Assembly: GCA_003208695.1 (NCBI GenBank)
Contig: QCVY01000002.1
Coordinates: 1-33,411 of the forward strand
Direction of reading: 5' to 3'
Origin: Prochlorococcus sp. AG-686-P16
Lineage (GTDB): Bacteria; Cyanobacteriota; Cyanobacteriia; PCC-6307; Cyanobiaceae
DNA: 33,411 nucleotides
Below the pieces are notes generated by a model. It searched no databases. It saw only the letters and a program-made list of their open reading frames with translations, and had not been told where the DNA came from. Shown piece after piece: positions 1-6,819 of the stretch (positions within the stretch are counted from its first letter, which is position 1; the number at the start of each line of letters is the position of its first letter). Position numbers and translations under genes: made by a program.

Positions 1-35
1 AATCGAAGGTACAAACTATAAATAACTTTTCCATT

Positions 36-84
36 AAAAAAGGAGCTAGTTGCTCCTTATTTTAGATCGACTATCAGTCACAAA
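36..84 (-). terminator. Box 2 repeat copy R1 with terminator hairpin
   Basis: On the minus strand this reads TGATAGTCGATCTAAAATA, then a perfect 7-bp stem (AAGGAGC / GCTCCTT, 40-46 with 52-58, 5-nt loop) and a T-run. It lies 13 bp after the stop of the secreted cupin gene and is a convincing rho-independent terminator for it. The sequence upstream of the stem is shared with copies near 532, 1057, 4102, 19744, 21291, 22799 and 23131, so it belongs to a dispersed repeat family. Confidence 0.8.
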
Positions 85-96
85 AGTATTGAGATT

Positions 97-525
97 TTAC
101 TTATTAACAGTTGTAGGAAGTCCAACAGCTGATGCCGCAACTACATAAAGAATTGCAGGTTCTTTTCCTATATTTTCAACAAAATGTTCATCGCCATTAT
201 TGCTCTCTATAAAAGATTGCTTTGATGAAAAGTAATTTATAACATCTCCCCTTGTATGCTTCAATTCTCCCTGGGCAAGAAGTACAACCATTGGTGCTGG
301 ATGTGTGTGAATTGGAGTCTTTGCACCAACAGGGATAATTACCTTGAAGAATCTAAGGTCGGCCTGCTTCCACCTAGGGTAAGAAATCTTTTCACCTCCC
401 AAACCCTTTGTACTCTGAATAAGAGGTATTACTTCAATCTTTTCTTGAGCTTTAGCAATTTCCAGAGGTAGAAGAACTGATGAAATTGTTATTGCTGAGA
501 TTAAAAGATTTCTAAATTTCCGCAT
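97..525 (-). CDS. Secreted cupin-domain protein
   Basis: 142 aa. Residues 1-26 form a signal peptide (basic MRKFR, hydrophobic core, cleavage after a motif near AKA), so the product is probably periplasmic. The rest is a single cupin fold. Motif 1 is seen around residues 68-85 (PVGAKTPIHTHPAPMVVLL, with the metal-ligand His pair of HTH) and motif 2 around residues 112-127 (GDEHFVENIG..PAILYV, with a further His). Small single-domain cupins bind a metal and may be sensors, isomerases or dioxygenases; no substrate can be inferred. It ends in the R1 terminator, and a degenerate R2 repeat lies only a few bases upstream of its start, so its promoter lies in or beyond R2. Confidence 0.8.
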   Translation of the reverse strand: MRKFRNLLISAITISSVLLPLEIAKAQEKIEVIPLIQSTKGLGGEKISYPRWKQADLRFFKVIIPVGAKTPIHTHPAPMVVLLAQGELKHTRGDVINYFSSKQSFIESNNGDEHFVENIGKEPAILYVVAASAVGLPTTVNK

Positions 526-531
526 AAAAAG

Positions 532-577
532 AAAAGGAGCTGATTACCCCTTATTTTATATTGATTGTCAATAATTA
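532..577 (-). repeat. Box 2 repeat copy R2 (divergent)
   Basis: The minus strand reads ATTGACAATCAATATAAAATAAGGGG, then TAATCAGCTCCTTTTC. This matches the family consensus at most positions, and the AAGGGG/GCTCCTT arms can still pair imperfectly. It lies directly upstream of the cupin gene start (525), not directly after a gene stop, unlike R1 and R3. Confidence 0.65.
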
Positions 578-657
578 CACCTTGTAATAAGGTATCGCTA
601 GTTGCAGATGGTTAAAAGGAAAAGAGCCAAAAGTTAATTAATAACTTGAAAGGTTTA

Positions 658-747
658 ATGGCAAAAGATCGGAGGGTTTTATTTCGGATAGCAGTTGCAT
701 TAAACGTGCTTATGTTACTGGTGATAATAGTTCTGGTTTTAACTTAA
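658..747 (+). CDS. Possible 29-aa single-span membrane micro-protein
   Basis: An ATG ORF encodes a basic N-terminus (MAKDRRVLFR) followed by about 18 hydrophobic residues ending in LVLT. The layout is that of a small membrane protein with its N-terminus inside. A weak purine stretch (GAAAGG) precedes the ATG. It lies alone between two minus-strand genes. The length is too short to exclude chance, but the clean charge/hydrophobic segregation matches the many other small membrane ORFs in this window. Function unknown. Confidence 0.4.
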   Translation: MAKDRRVLFRIAVALNVLMLLVIIVLVLT

Positions 748-797
748 TTGATGAAAACATGTACTTGATTACAGCATTTTTAGAAGTGGTAAGCGTT

Positions 798-1055
798 TTA
801 TTTTATGCAATTCTTATAACCTTCTATTTTTGCTAATTCCGTAATACTTAAACCAGTTTCCTTTAACAGTGTTTCTCCGATATTATCCCCCTCGAATTTA
901 TTTAAAGCAGCTTTTTCCGAGAGACTTATGCATGTGTTTTTATATTTTAATTCTTTAATCACTGGGGACACATACCAACCTAATAAGATTAAAAAGCCTC
1001 CAAGAGTCACTACTCTTCGATGGTTTTTCCACCATTGATAAAATTTATTAGTCAT
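798..1055 (-). CDS. Small single-pass membrane protein, unknown function
   Basis: 85 aa. A basic N-terminal segment (KFYQWWKNHRR) is followed by one hydrophobic helix (about residues 17-33) and then a soluble tail with two Cys (residue 42 region and near the C-terminus, NCIK). The tail could face the periplasm or thylakoid lumen, where the Cys pair could form a disulfide; this is inference. No family is recognised. The R3 terminator of the upstream DUF3303 gene lies immediately upstream, so this gene probably has its own promoter or depends on read-through. Confidence 0.65.
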   Translation of the reverse strand: MTNKFYQWWKNHRRVVTLGGFLILLGWYVSPVIKELKYKNTCISLSEKAALNKFEGDNIGETLLKETGLSITELAKIEGYKNCIK

Positions 1056-1056
1056 T

Positions 1057-1103
1057 AAAAAAAAAGAGGGTTTTATCCCTCTAATATAGATCGACTGTCA
1101 ATC
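1057..1103 (-). terminator. Box 2 repeat copy R3 with terminator hairpin
   Basis: The minus strand reads TTGATTGACAGTCGATCTATATT, then a perfect 6-bp stem AGAGGG / CCCTCT (1065-1070 with 1077-1082, 6-nt loop) and at least eight T. It lies 8 bp beyond the stop of the DUF3303 gene. The stem sequence differs completely from R1 while the preceding flank is nearly identical, so the hairpin rather than its sequence appears conserved. Confidence 0.85.
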
Positions 1104-1110
1104 AATCAAA

Positions 1111-1431
1111 TTATCCCATCGCAGCGACAGCATCCGCAACCTGCTTATTTCTTTGAATAACTTCTTCATCATTTAAAACAGCAGTGATATTCCACTCAAG
1201 GCCGAATTTTGCTCTCCATACTCCGAAATGTTCAGATATTGCCAGGTGATTATCAGCTTTGAAAGTCACAAAAACCTCCCCGGTTTCAGGAGCATGGAAT
1301 CTGGTAATTAATTCAAACCCTTCAAATTTATCCATAGGTGCACCGGAAGCAATATATTGCTCAAAAATTTTGTAACCCTCAGCCTGAGAGATTCCATCCG
1401 GTATCAATCCATGAACGTGATAGTAAGCCAT
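1111..1431 (-). CDS. DUF3303-family protein
   Basis: 106 aa with no signal peptide or membrane helix. The pattern is that of the DUF3303 family of small alpha/beta-barrel-like proteins: a start strand (YYHVHGLIPDG), a middle block (FEGFELITRFHAPETGEVFVTF), and the C-terminal LEWNITAVLNDEEV segment. No enzymatic activity is established for the family. It ends in the R3 terminator, so it is probably monocistronic or the last gene of a short unit. The start at 1431 is the only in-frame ATG that gives the full family length. Confidence 0.75.
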   Translation of the reverse strand: MAYYHVHGLIPDGISQAEGYKIFEQYIASGAPMDKFEGFELITRFHAPETGEVFVTFKADNHLAISEHFGVWRAKFGLEWNITAVLNDEEVIQRNKQVADAVAAMG

Positions 1432-1592
1432 ATAAAAAAATAATTATCTAACCATTAATTTAAAACTAATAATTCAGAAAGGCTTTATTTTGTCTCTGAA
1501 TTTATATTTTTCAGAGATTATTTCTAGAAATCAATCTTTGATTTTGTATTACATGTACCGTTTAGATATTTTTTGGTAGCTATTAATTGGAT

Positions 1593-1775
1593 ATGACTTA
1601 TTTTGCTGATCCTAATCATATTGAATATGACGAATGGTTCGATGAGAATATTGACCCTCTGGACCTATTGGATTATTCAAATGAAAATGAATTTAGTGAT
1701 TCAGTACATGAGAAGTTCTATAGGATGTCAACTTTGAATTTAACCATTGGTTCCTCTGACAATTTTCACCAATAG
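1593..1775 (+). CDS. Possible small acidic protein, unknown function
   Basis: From the ATG at 1593 this gives 60 aa. The first 40 residues are very acidic (MTYFADPNHIEYDEWFDEN and onward). No domain is recognised and no clear Shine-Dalgarno is present. An opposing ORF from a TTG at 1896 to 1693 overlaps its 3' end and contains a hydrophobic stretch (AFAFITTIESLG). Only one of the two is likely real and neither is certain; the acidic ORF is preferred because it has an ATG. Confidence 0.4.
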   Translation: MTYFADPNHIEYDEWFDENIDPLDLLDYSNENEFSDSVHEKFYRMSTLNLTIGSSDNFHQ

Positions 1776-1982
1776 AATAATTAAATAATGCTCTGCCTAA
1801 AGATTCAATAGTTGTAATAAATGCGAAGGCATAGATGAGAATTTTAGGGCTTGAAGAATTGAGAATGAGATAGAGAGCGGGAGCATTAACACGCAATTAG
1901 TCAGAATTTGTCATCTCAACTATAACTTGAATCATAAACTGTATAAGACTCCACGAAGCCGCATACTTTTACCTAAGTAAGA

Positions 1983-2201
1983 TTATATTTCTAATGTCAA
2001 AATATAACTTAACTTTTCCCAAAAAAGATAAAGATTTGAAAACTGATTGTTATTATCAACTATTCCTGTACTCGTTGAAATTAATTTCCAACCTGCCGAA
2101 TTACGTTTTTTAATAATAACTTCAATTTCACTTTCTTGTCTTTGAGTATTAGTATTACCAACTTCGTAATAGATATCAAAATCATTTTCTACATATGCCA
2201 T
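1983..2201 (-). CDS. Small protein, weakly DUF4177-like
   Basis: 72 aa, soluble. The segment around residues 25-45 (SEIEVIIKKRNSAGWKLIS) has the strand-helix-'GW-L' pattern seen in DUF4177-type small proteins, followed by another strand and aromatic residues (LYLFWEKLSYI). The similarity is weak and the function is unknown. The start is the ATG at 2201, preceded by purines (TTGAAAGATAAAA). Confidence 0.55.
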   Translation of the reverse strand: MAYVENDFDIYYEVGNTNTQRQESEIEVIIKKRNSAGWKLISTSTGIVDNNNQFSNLYLFWEKLSYILTLEI

Positions 2202-2422
2202 TTTTATCTTTCAAGGTTTACTCAAGATTTATATTAAGCAATATTCCATCGATACCTGAATGTTTTAAATAGTTTTTTTTTAAACAAATGATTTATAATA
2301 TTATCTTCATCTTAAATAGCGATTGGATTATTTTTAATAAATATAGGAATAGATATGACTTTTGATATTAAATTTACCCTTTGAAAGATAAAAAGTGATG
2401 TAAATAACTTTTTTGAAGGTAA

Positions 2423-3187
2423 TTAGTTTAAAACTAATCCACCATCAACAATTAAATTTTGACCAGTTACTGCTCTCGACCAAGGGGATGCAAAAAATAA
2501 TACCGCATCTGAAAAATCCTCTATTGTTGTAACTTTCCTTAAAGGTGTGATACTAGAAATATATTCAAAAACACTTTCCGGAGTTCCCTTGCTGGCATCG
2601 GTTATTTTCAATAATCCTCCTGAAACCATATTTACTGTTATGTTAAATTGGCCTAGATCTATTGCTGCTGTTCTTGTAAGTGATAACAATCCGCCTTTAG
2701 CCGCTGTGTAATCATGGTAGGGAATTACTGGGTTTTGAAATAAATTAGTTCCAATAGTTACTACCCTTCCAAAAGAGTTATTTTTCATATTTGGAGTGAA
2801 GATATTGAGCAAGTTTAAAAATCCTTTTTGAGTAGTTTCGATTTGATTTTGAAAATCTTGCCATTCTATAGTATCTATTTTTTTTCTTTGATCACCATTA
2901 AAAATAAAGTCATTTATTGCATTATGGATTATTGAATCCACTGTAATATTATGACTTTCCAATTCCTTTTGCATTTTAGAAACTTGATCTTTTTCTCTAA
3001 TATCACCTTTTATTAAAATTACATTTTCTCCCAGTGAATCCGATAATTTTTTAGCGCTTTCAAATGATTTTCGATAATTGATAACTACTTTTGCTCCTTC
3101 TCGATGAAATGATTTTGCTATTTCGGAACCCAATCCTCGTCCTGCACCTGTTATTAGAACAGTTTGTTTTTCAATTGGTAAATTCAT
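2423..3187 (-). CDS. SDR-family oxidoreductase (FabG-like)
   Basis: 254 aa from the ATG at 3187. The reading frame stays open to 3259, but the family start is just before NLPIEKQTVLITG. It is a classical short-chain dehydrogenase with a Rossmann NAD(P) site TGAGRGLG near residues 13-20, an Asp-bearing second strand (IKGDIR), the asparagine region (HNAINDF), the active-site YTAAK with Tyr and Lys, and a C-terminal GQNLIVDGG motif typical of FabG-like members. The position 13 residues before the active-site Tyr, usually Ser, is Thr here (IGTNLF). The substrate is unknown. The gene stands alone. A bidirectional terminator lies about 170 bp upstream. Confidence 0.85.
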   Translation of the reverse strand: MNLPIEKQTVLITGAGRGLGSEIAKSFHREGAKVVINYRKSFESAKKLSDSLGENVILIKGDIREKDQVSKMQKELESHNITVDSIIHNAINDFIFNGDQRKKIDTIEWQDFQNQIETTQKGFLNLLNIFTPNMKNNSFGRVVTIGTNLFQNPVIPYHDYTAAKGGLLSLTRTAAIDLGQFNITVNMVSGGLLKITDASKGTPESVFEYISSITPLRKVTTIEDFSDAVLFFASPWSRAVTGQNLIVDGGLVLN

Positions 3188-3360
3188 AAATTTCATGTTC
3201 AGAGCAAAAACTGCTCTAATTTTTAATTTGACTTTAAAGTAAGAAGATCCATATATCAAATTTCATAATTCATATTTCATATTTTTCGATTAAAAGATTT
3301 ATTATTTTAATTTCAATTACCTTTAGGATAATCAATTATTCACTCAATTTTGAAGCATAG

Positions 3361-3388
3361 AAAAAGACCTCTAATAGAGGTCTTTTTT
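3361..3388. terminator. Bidirectional rho-independent terminator
   Basis: AAAAGACCTCT, a 3-nt loop, then AGAGGTCTTTTTT forms an 11-bp stem with A- and T-tracts on both sides. It lies between the SDR gene and the 3.4-3.6 kb region; no intact gene ends right before it on either strand. Confidence 0.75.
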
Positions 3389-3413
3389 AGTTTCAACTAA
3401 ATCAAGTGTTTCC

Positions 3414-3551
3414 TTGTTTCCACTTTTCAAGAAAAACATCTCTTACACAAATTCAAAACATGCCATAAATTTTGCTACACCTGAAGGGTATGAAGTATGT
3501 AATTTAATTGTCGCAGATACCCGTTATGACTTTCAGTTTTTATGTCAATAA
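3414..3551 (+). pseudogene. Possible gene remnant (45 codons, TTG start)
   Basis: An open frame from TTG encodes 45 residues with a protein-like C-terminal half (TPEGYEVCNLIVADTRYDF then FLCQ-stop). No family is recognised. It starts right after a terminator and overlaps the 3' end of the Yfr1-like RNA on the other strand, so it is more likely a decayed 3' fragment than a working gene. Confidence 0.25.
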
Positions 3552-3619
3552 AAAACACCCTAATTTAGAGAAAAGGGTGCTTAATTATCAGAAATTAGTG
3601 TGTGAGGAGTTTCTGATAA
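3546..3619 (-). ncRNA. yfr1: Yfr1-like small RNA
   Basis: On the minus strand a perfect 10-bp stem (TTATCAGAAA / TTTCTGATAA) encloses CTCCTCACACACTAA. A short spacer and a terminator hairpin (CACCC / GGGTG, 3555-3579) with a run of six T follow. ACTCCTCACACA is, as established knowledge, the ultraconserved single-stranded motif of the cyanobacterial sRNA Yfr1, which pairs with outer-membrane porin mRNAs in Prochlorococcus. The size (about 65-75 nt) and the hairpin-motif-terminator order fit. A possible -10 (CATAAT) lies at 3626-3621; if used, transcription would start within the first stem. Yfr1 is usually described next to guaB or trxA, which are not seen here, so this may be an extra or relocated copy. 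Confidence 0.7.
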
Positions 3620-3850
3620 AATTATGTTACTGGGGAATGGAATCAAATATCTAGAGTATTAATTACTAAAAATAATTTTATTAATAGTTTCTGGTCTAGA
3701 TAATCTGTAGATAAAATCTTATCTGCGAAAAGGAAATCACCGATTGTTGGGATTGGGCTATAAATTAATTAGTCCTTCAGAAATTTTAAGCCTTTAAGGG
3801 CTTGCGTATCTATAGCGATTTGGTTCTATATAAATAGGTTTCTTTTTATT

Positions 3851-3979
3851 ATGCAAATTTCAATTTTTGCAAAGGTAGTTTTCTTTTTAACTCTTTATGC
3901 AATTTCTGACCTTTCTATAAAAAATCATATTTTAAAGAAAACAATACGCAGAGCTAATAGAGCTAAATCAATTTTTTAA
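3851..3979 (+). CDS. Small membrane protein, 42 aa
   Basis: The ATG ORF has one hydrophobic helix at residues 4-20 (IFAKVVFFLTLYAISDL) and a strongly basic tail (KKTIRRANRAK). No SD is obvious. A second small hydrophobic frame begins overlapping its stop codon (TAATT). It fits the small-membrane-protein class common in this genome; the function is unknown. Confidence 0.55.
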   Translation: MQISIFAKVVFFLTLYAISDLSIKNHILKKTIRRANRAKSIF

Positions 3980-4071
3980 TTCAGAACATTGCAATTAGTT
4001 ATTCTGTCGTAAGTATTGCATTACTAGGTAGTTTTATATATCTAACTTTTAACATAGCAAAAAGTGAATGA
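3979..4071 (+). CDS. Possible 30-aa membrane protein with ATT start
   Basis: The frame is open from 3967 to the TGA at 4069-4071 but has no ATG, GTG or TTG. If it starts at the ATT that overlaps the stop of the upstream ORF, it encodes one hydrophobic helix (SYSVVSIALLGSFIYLTF) and a short NIAKSE tail. A box 2 terminator copy begins 30 bp later, which argues that something transcribed ends here. Translation could be coupled to the upstream gene. The alternative is a remnant that lost its start. Confidence 0.35.
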   Translation: MQNIAISYSVVSIALLGSFIYLTFNIAKSE

Positions 4072-4101
4072 ATTTTTATCCATAATTGATCCGTTTTAAA
4101 A

Positions 4102-4145
4102 TTGACATCCGATCTATATTGGAGTCATAAAACTCTATTTTTTTG
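4102..4145 (+). terminator. Box 2 repeat copy R4 with terminator hairpin
   Basis: TTGACATCCGATCTATATTGG leads into a stem GAGT / ACTC (with AGAGT-like extensions) and a run of seven T. The flank matches the family (TTGACANNCGATCTA), while the stem sequence is again different. It lies 30 bp after the small hydrophobic ORF ending at 4071 and 9 bp before the next ATG. Confidence 0.65.
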
Positions 4146-4153
4146 CTAAATAA

Positions 4154-4267
4154 ATGGAACTATTGCATCAAATTTTTCCAACATGGCATATCTACTTAGA
4201 TGTATTTTTACTTGGGATAGGAACTTATCTATACTTAAGAATTACTAAAAAAATAAATACTAAATAA
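4154..4267 (+). CDS. Small membrane protein, 37 aa
   Basis: The ATG ORF is preceded by the R4 terminator. It has a short amphipathic start (MELLHQIFPTWHIY), a hydrophobic helix (LDVFLLGIGTYLYL) and a basic tail (RITKKINTK). The arrangement is that of a single-span protein with its C-terminus inside. No family name can be given. Confidence 0.6.
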   Translation: MELLHQIFPTWHIYLDVFLLGIGTYLYLRITKKINTK

Positions 4268-4350
4268 AAAATTACCTTTACTACATGAAACGCTTGTAAT
4301 ATTAAAATTTTAGAAAATTACAATTATTGCCATAAAAATCATAAGGATGC

Positions 4351-4536
4351 ATGATTAATAGAAATGGCAATAAAGTATTACTTATGGAACTTTCAGAATT
4401 TACTAAAGAAACAAGGGCAAAATTAAATGATCTTCTTAAATATTGGAAGAAATGGGAACATGTTAAAGATGATGATGTTCTTCAACTCTTAGATTCAATA
4501 GCTACAAGCTATGGAGGGAAAGTTGTAGATAGATAG
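4351..4536 (+). CDS. Small soluble protein, 61 aa
   Basis: The start at 4351 is supported by an AAGGA motif 5 bases upstream; an internal ATG (4384, before ELSEFTKE) would give 50 aa. It is a helical, charged protein with no membrane segment (KETRAKLNDLLKYWKKWEH, then VLQLLDSIA). No family recognised. The 284 bases after it (4537-4820) hold no ORF, hairpin or repeat that can be supported. Confidence 0.55.
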   Translation: MINRNGNKVLLMELSEFTKETRAKLNDLLKYWKKWEHVKDDDVLQLLDSIATSYGGKVVDR

Positions 4537-4820
4537 ACTAGTAATTGATATAATTAAGAAAATATAAATTCTATAAAAGATAGTAAAAAATTAATTAATT
4601 AATGTAATTATTTTTTGTTAAAGCCAATAAAAGATATCTCAAACAATACTTTTTTTAATATTTCATATAGCTCAAACTAAATATTATGTATTCTTATTTT
4701 ACTTTGAGTTCACAATTATAACTGGATAGTTTTTAGTGGATATAAAATACTTTAAAATAGAGAGAGAGAATTTATTATCTAAGAATTTAAGACCCTTTAA
4801 TTTATTTCAGATAGGTAACT

Positions 4821-5054
4821 TTAAATATAAGTTTTCTTCCAATTCTCTTCTAATAATTTCTTATATTCTTTTCTTGCCTCCTCAATATTTTCTACACTGA
4901 TCCCTTTCATAACTGGTTTATTAGATCTCTTATAAACACATTCATAACTTATCTCTATTGCTTCTATACACGGAGAAGAATTACTTATATGTTTAAATAG
5001 TTTAAATACTTTTGTTCTTATCCTATCTTTATTAATGAGAGTATATTCTTCCAT
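4821..5054 (-). CDS. Unknown 77-aa protein, coupled to upstream membrane protein
   Basis: 77 aa, soluble, with charged helices at the C-terminus (ENIEEARKEYKKLLEENWKK). Its ATG overlaps the stop of the upstream 84-aa gene by one base (TAATG), which indicates translational coupling. Two Cys are present (residues near 29 and 39). No family recognised; the pair probably act together. Confidence 0.6.
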   Translation of the reverse strand: MEEYTLINKDRIRTKVFKLFKHISNSSPCIEAIEISYECVYKRSNKPVMKGISVENIEEARKEYKKLLEENWKKTYI

Positions 5055-5308
5055 TATTTCCCTTTCGATAAGAGATAATTCAAAAAAATACCACCAAAAA
5101 CTAATAAACCTCCTACTGCAACAAAAGAAAGTAAATCTAATATTGATTTATCTGTATTTACTTTTAAAAATGTAAAACAAAAAGCAACTAAAGGGAATAA
5201 TAATATCGCCTTAGGAATAAGTGATTGATGCCATTTCTTTAAAAAAGTATCTTCTTCTTCATTTAATTGTTGATATATCTTTTCTAACTTTTCTCTATCA
5301 TCTTCCAT
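5054..5308 (-). CDS. Small two-span membrane protein
   Basis: 84 aa. An acidic/charged N-terminal helix (about residues 1-26, rich in E, D and K) is followed by two hydrophobic helices (about residues 31-48 and 57-77) joined by a short loop, ending in SKGK. It is first in a two-gene unit with the 77-aa gene. A 15-codon upstream ORF with a good SD overlaps its start codon in another frame. Unknown function. Confidence 0.65.
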   Translation of the reverse strand: MEDDREKLEKIYQQLNEEEDTFLKKWHQSLIPKAILLFPLVAFCFTFLKVNTDKSILDLLSFVAVGGLLVFGGIFLNYLLSKGK

Positions 5309-5345
5309 TACTTTTTTGTTGGTGGTAATGAATTAATGTATCCAT
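5298..5345 (-). CDS. Possible 15-aa leader ORF overlapping the next gene start
   Basis: On the minus strand AAGGAG precedes an ATG by 9 bases. The ORF encodes MDTLIHYHQQKSNGR and stops 11 bases inside the following 84-aa gene in a different frame. The 84-aa gene itself has no comparable SD. This is the arrangement of a translational-coupling leader, but such short ORFs also arise by chance. Confidence 0.3.
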   Translation of the reverse strand: MDTLIHYHQQKSNGR

Positions 5346-5384
5346 CAATTCTAACTCCTTAAAAAGTATATGGAGTGCCAGCCA

Positions 5385-5414
5385 GGTTATTTTTCTCTTA
5401 GGAGAGGGATAACC
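5385..5414 (-). other. Strong stem-loop upstream of a two-gene unit
   Basis: GGTTAT...ATAACC with an inner CTC/GAG-type pairing forms a hairpin of about 30 nt with no following T-run on either strand. It lies between the MarR gene and the leader ORF of the membrane-protein pair. It could be an operator, an mRNA-stability element or part of a small RNA. Confidence 0.4.
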
Positions 5415-5492
5415 TATCGTTTGAATTTTCGAGTCAGTATATATTTTTTTAAAGTTTCCCAATAGCTATGGGCTTAATAGTGTTGCAAGTAT

Positions 5493-5894
5493 TCATTCTT
5501 CAAATTCAGCTTCAAAACTTTTCATATCCTCATAGAGAGTATTAAAAGACTTTTCAATTAGATCTTTACCTTTCCTTGTAAGTTTCAAAAGTGTTCTTCT
5601 TTTATCTTTTGGATCTTGTTCTTTAGAAACCAACCCTAATCCTGCCTTACCCAGCCTATGATATCTGCTTATGTAATCTGTCATCCTTGAAGCACTAGCT
5701 TTACTCATATCAAAGTATTTTTCAATATCCTTCTTAGTACAATTTTGATAGGTTGCCACGTACCAAAATACTGCCATTGCCTGAAGTGGAACGTCTTGAG
5801 AATTATCTAACTTCATGAACATTGTGAGGACTCGCAAAAGGTTATATGATTCATTATCTATCTTTAATAAACCCTCTAATTTTGCTTGGGTCAT
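5493..5894 (-). CDS. MarR-family transcriptional regulator
   Basis: 133 aa, winged helix-turn-helix. The helices around residues 55-80 contain the recognition region (KKDIEKYFDMSKASASRMTDYIS), followed by the wing with the family signature (LVSKEQDPKDKRRTLLKLT and RKGKDL). The N- and C-terminal helices (residues 15-40 and 112-133) form the usual dimer interface. MarR proteins commonly repress nearby genes and respond to small ligands. The closest candidates are the downstream two-gene membrane unit and its own promoter; the hairpin at 5385 could be the site, but this is inference. Confidence 0.85.
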   Translation of the reverse strand: MTQAKLEGLLKIDNESYNLLRVLTMFMKLDNSQDVPLQAMAVFWYVATYQNCTKKDIEKYFDMSKASASRMTDYISRYHRLGKAGLGLVSKEQDPKDKRRTLLKLTRKGKDLIEKSFNTLYEDMKSFEAEFEE

Positions 5895-6049
5895 ATCTAT
5901 TTCATACCTATATATATTTGATTAATTCTAATATTAAGCAAGACTACTTGTAAATATAGATCCATAAGTGGAATGATTTGATTACATGACCAATTTAAAA
6001 ATATTAATTTAGGAATAACAAAATAAGAAATATAACTCAGTCTTAATCT

Positions 6050-6346
6050 TTAAAGAGAATTAATATAGGGGGCAAGATTATTTTTCATAAATGTCGCCAC
6101 CAAAACAAATAATGAAAATATAAATAGCTGAACCATAAGCCAGGTAAATAATTTATAGTTTGGATTTTTGGTAAAAAGAGAAATATTTTTTGTAATAAGG
6201 GAATTAAGATGAAAAACTTCTGGAGTTTTTTCTTTAAATTTATTTTTTTGTTCAAATGAATCTTTATTTGAAGCTTTATCTAAAGACTCTACAAATTCTT
6301 TTTGTTTTTGAGAGAAATCATCATCAAGATTATCCATAGTCTTCAT
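6050..6346 (-). CDS. Single-pass membrane protein, unknown function
   Basis: 98 aa. A charged, Lys/Glu-rich cytoplasmic part (residues 1-45) is followed by one long hydrophobic helix (about residues 68-86, MVQLFIFSLFVLVATF) and a short tail. ATG codons at 6346 and 6337 are both possible. It is the last of three minus-strand genes with small gaps (7287 to 6050), suggesting one transcript. Confidence 0.6.
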   Translation of the reverse strand: MKTMDNLDDDFSQKQKEFVESLDKASNKDSFEQKNKFKEKTPEVFHLNSLITKNISLFTKNPNYKLFTWLMVQLFIFSLFVLVATFMKNNLAPYINSL

Positions 6347-6410
6347 TTAGTCGATGAACTAATAGCTTAGTTTCATTTATTCATCTTAGAAAGGTTAATT
6401 TTTAACAACT

Positions 6411-6788
6411 CTAGGCTGAATATGTACCATCACTTTCTCTTCTGGCTTCAGCTAATAAAATCTCATGAAAAACCTTTTCGATCATATAAGCACTTTTTAT
6501 CCCATAGCATTTTTTATTTGAACTTTTCTCTAAGTCTCTTTGACTTATGTAATTGTATTCACAACAATTACATTTAATATCAATTTTCTTACGTTTATAA
6601 ATATCCATAGCCCTCTCAAAAATCCATTGCTGAACTCGTATATTTTTCCAACTGTCAAAATCAGACCATTCCGAAATATCCTTATCAAGAGTATCAATTA
6701 ATCCTTCAACATCTCTCACCTCGTAAAGAAGGGCTTCTTCTCTTGCCGACTGCTTTATGCCGATCGTATTAATAAGATTATGGTTCAT
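6411..6788 (-). CDS. Unknown protein with Cys cluster
   Basis: 125 aa, soluble, helical. Residues 73-95 contain CNCC followed about 18 residues later by another Cys (KKCYG), a possible metal-binding or redox site. The rest is charged, with a C-terminal AEARRESDGTYSA. It lies 31 bp downstream of the DUF985 cupin gene, probably in the same transcript. No family recognised. Confidence 0.6.
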   Translation of the reverse strand: MNHNLINTIGIKQSAREEALLYEVRDVEGLIDTLDKDISEWSDFDSWKNIRVQQWIFERAMDIYKRKKIDIKCNCCEYNYISQRDLEKSSNKKCYGIKSAYMIEKVFHEILLAEARRESDGTYSA

Positions 6789-6819
6789 TTCAATGAGATC
6801 ATAAGATGATTTTAAAAAA

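Noticed and set aside
256-471. 71-aa ORF antisense to the secreted cupin gene
   Set aside because: It is fully inside a strong cupin CDS on the other strand and has no recognisable features.
1693-1896. 67-aa minus-strand ORF with a hydrophobic stretch
   Set aside because: Starts only at TTG and overlaps the acidic ORF at 1593-1775. It may be real, but neither motif nor SD supports it, so it was mentioned only as an alternative.
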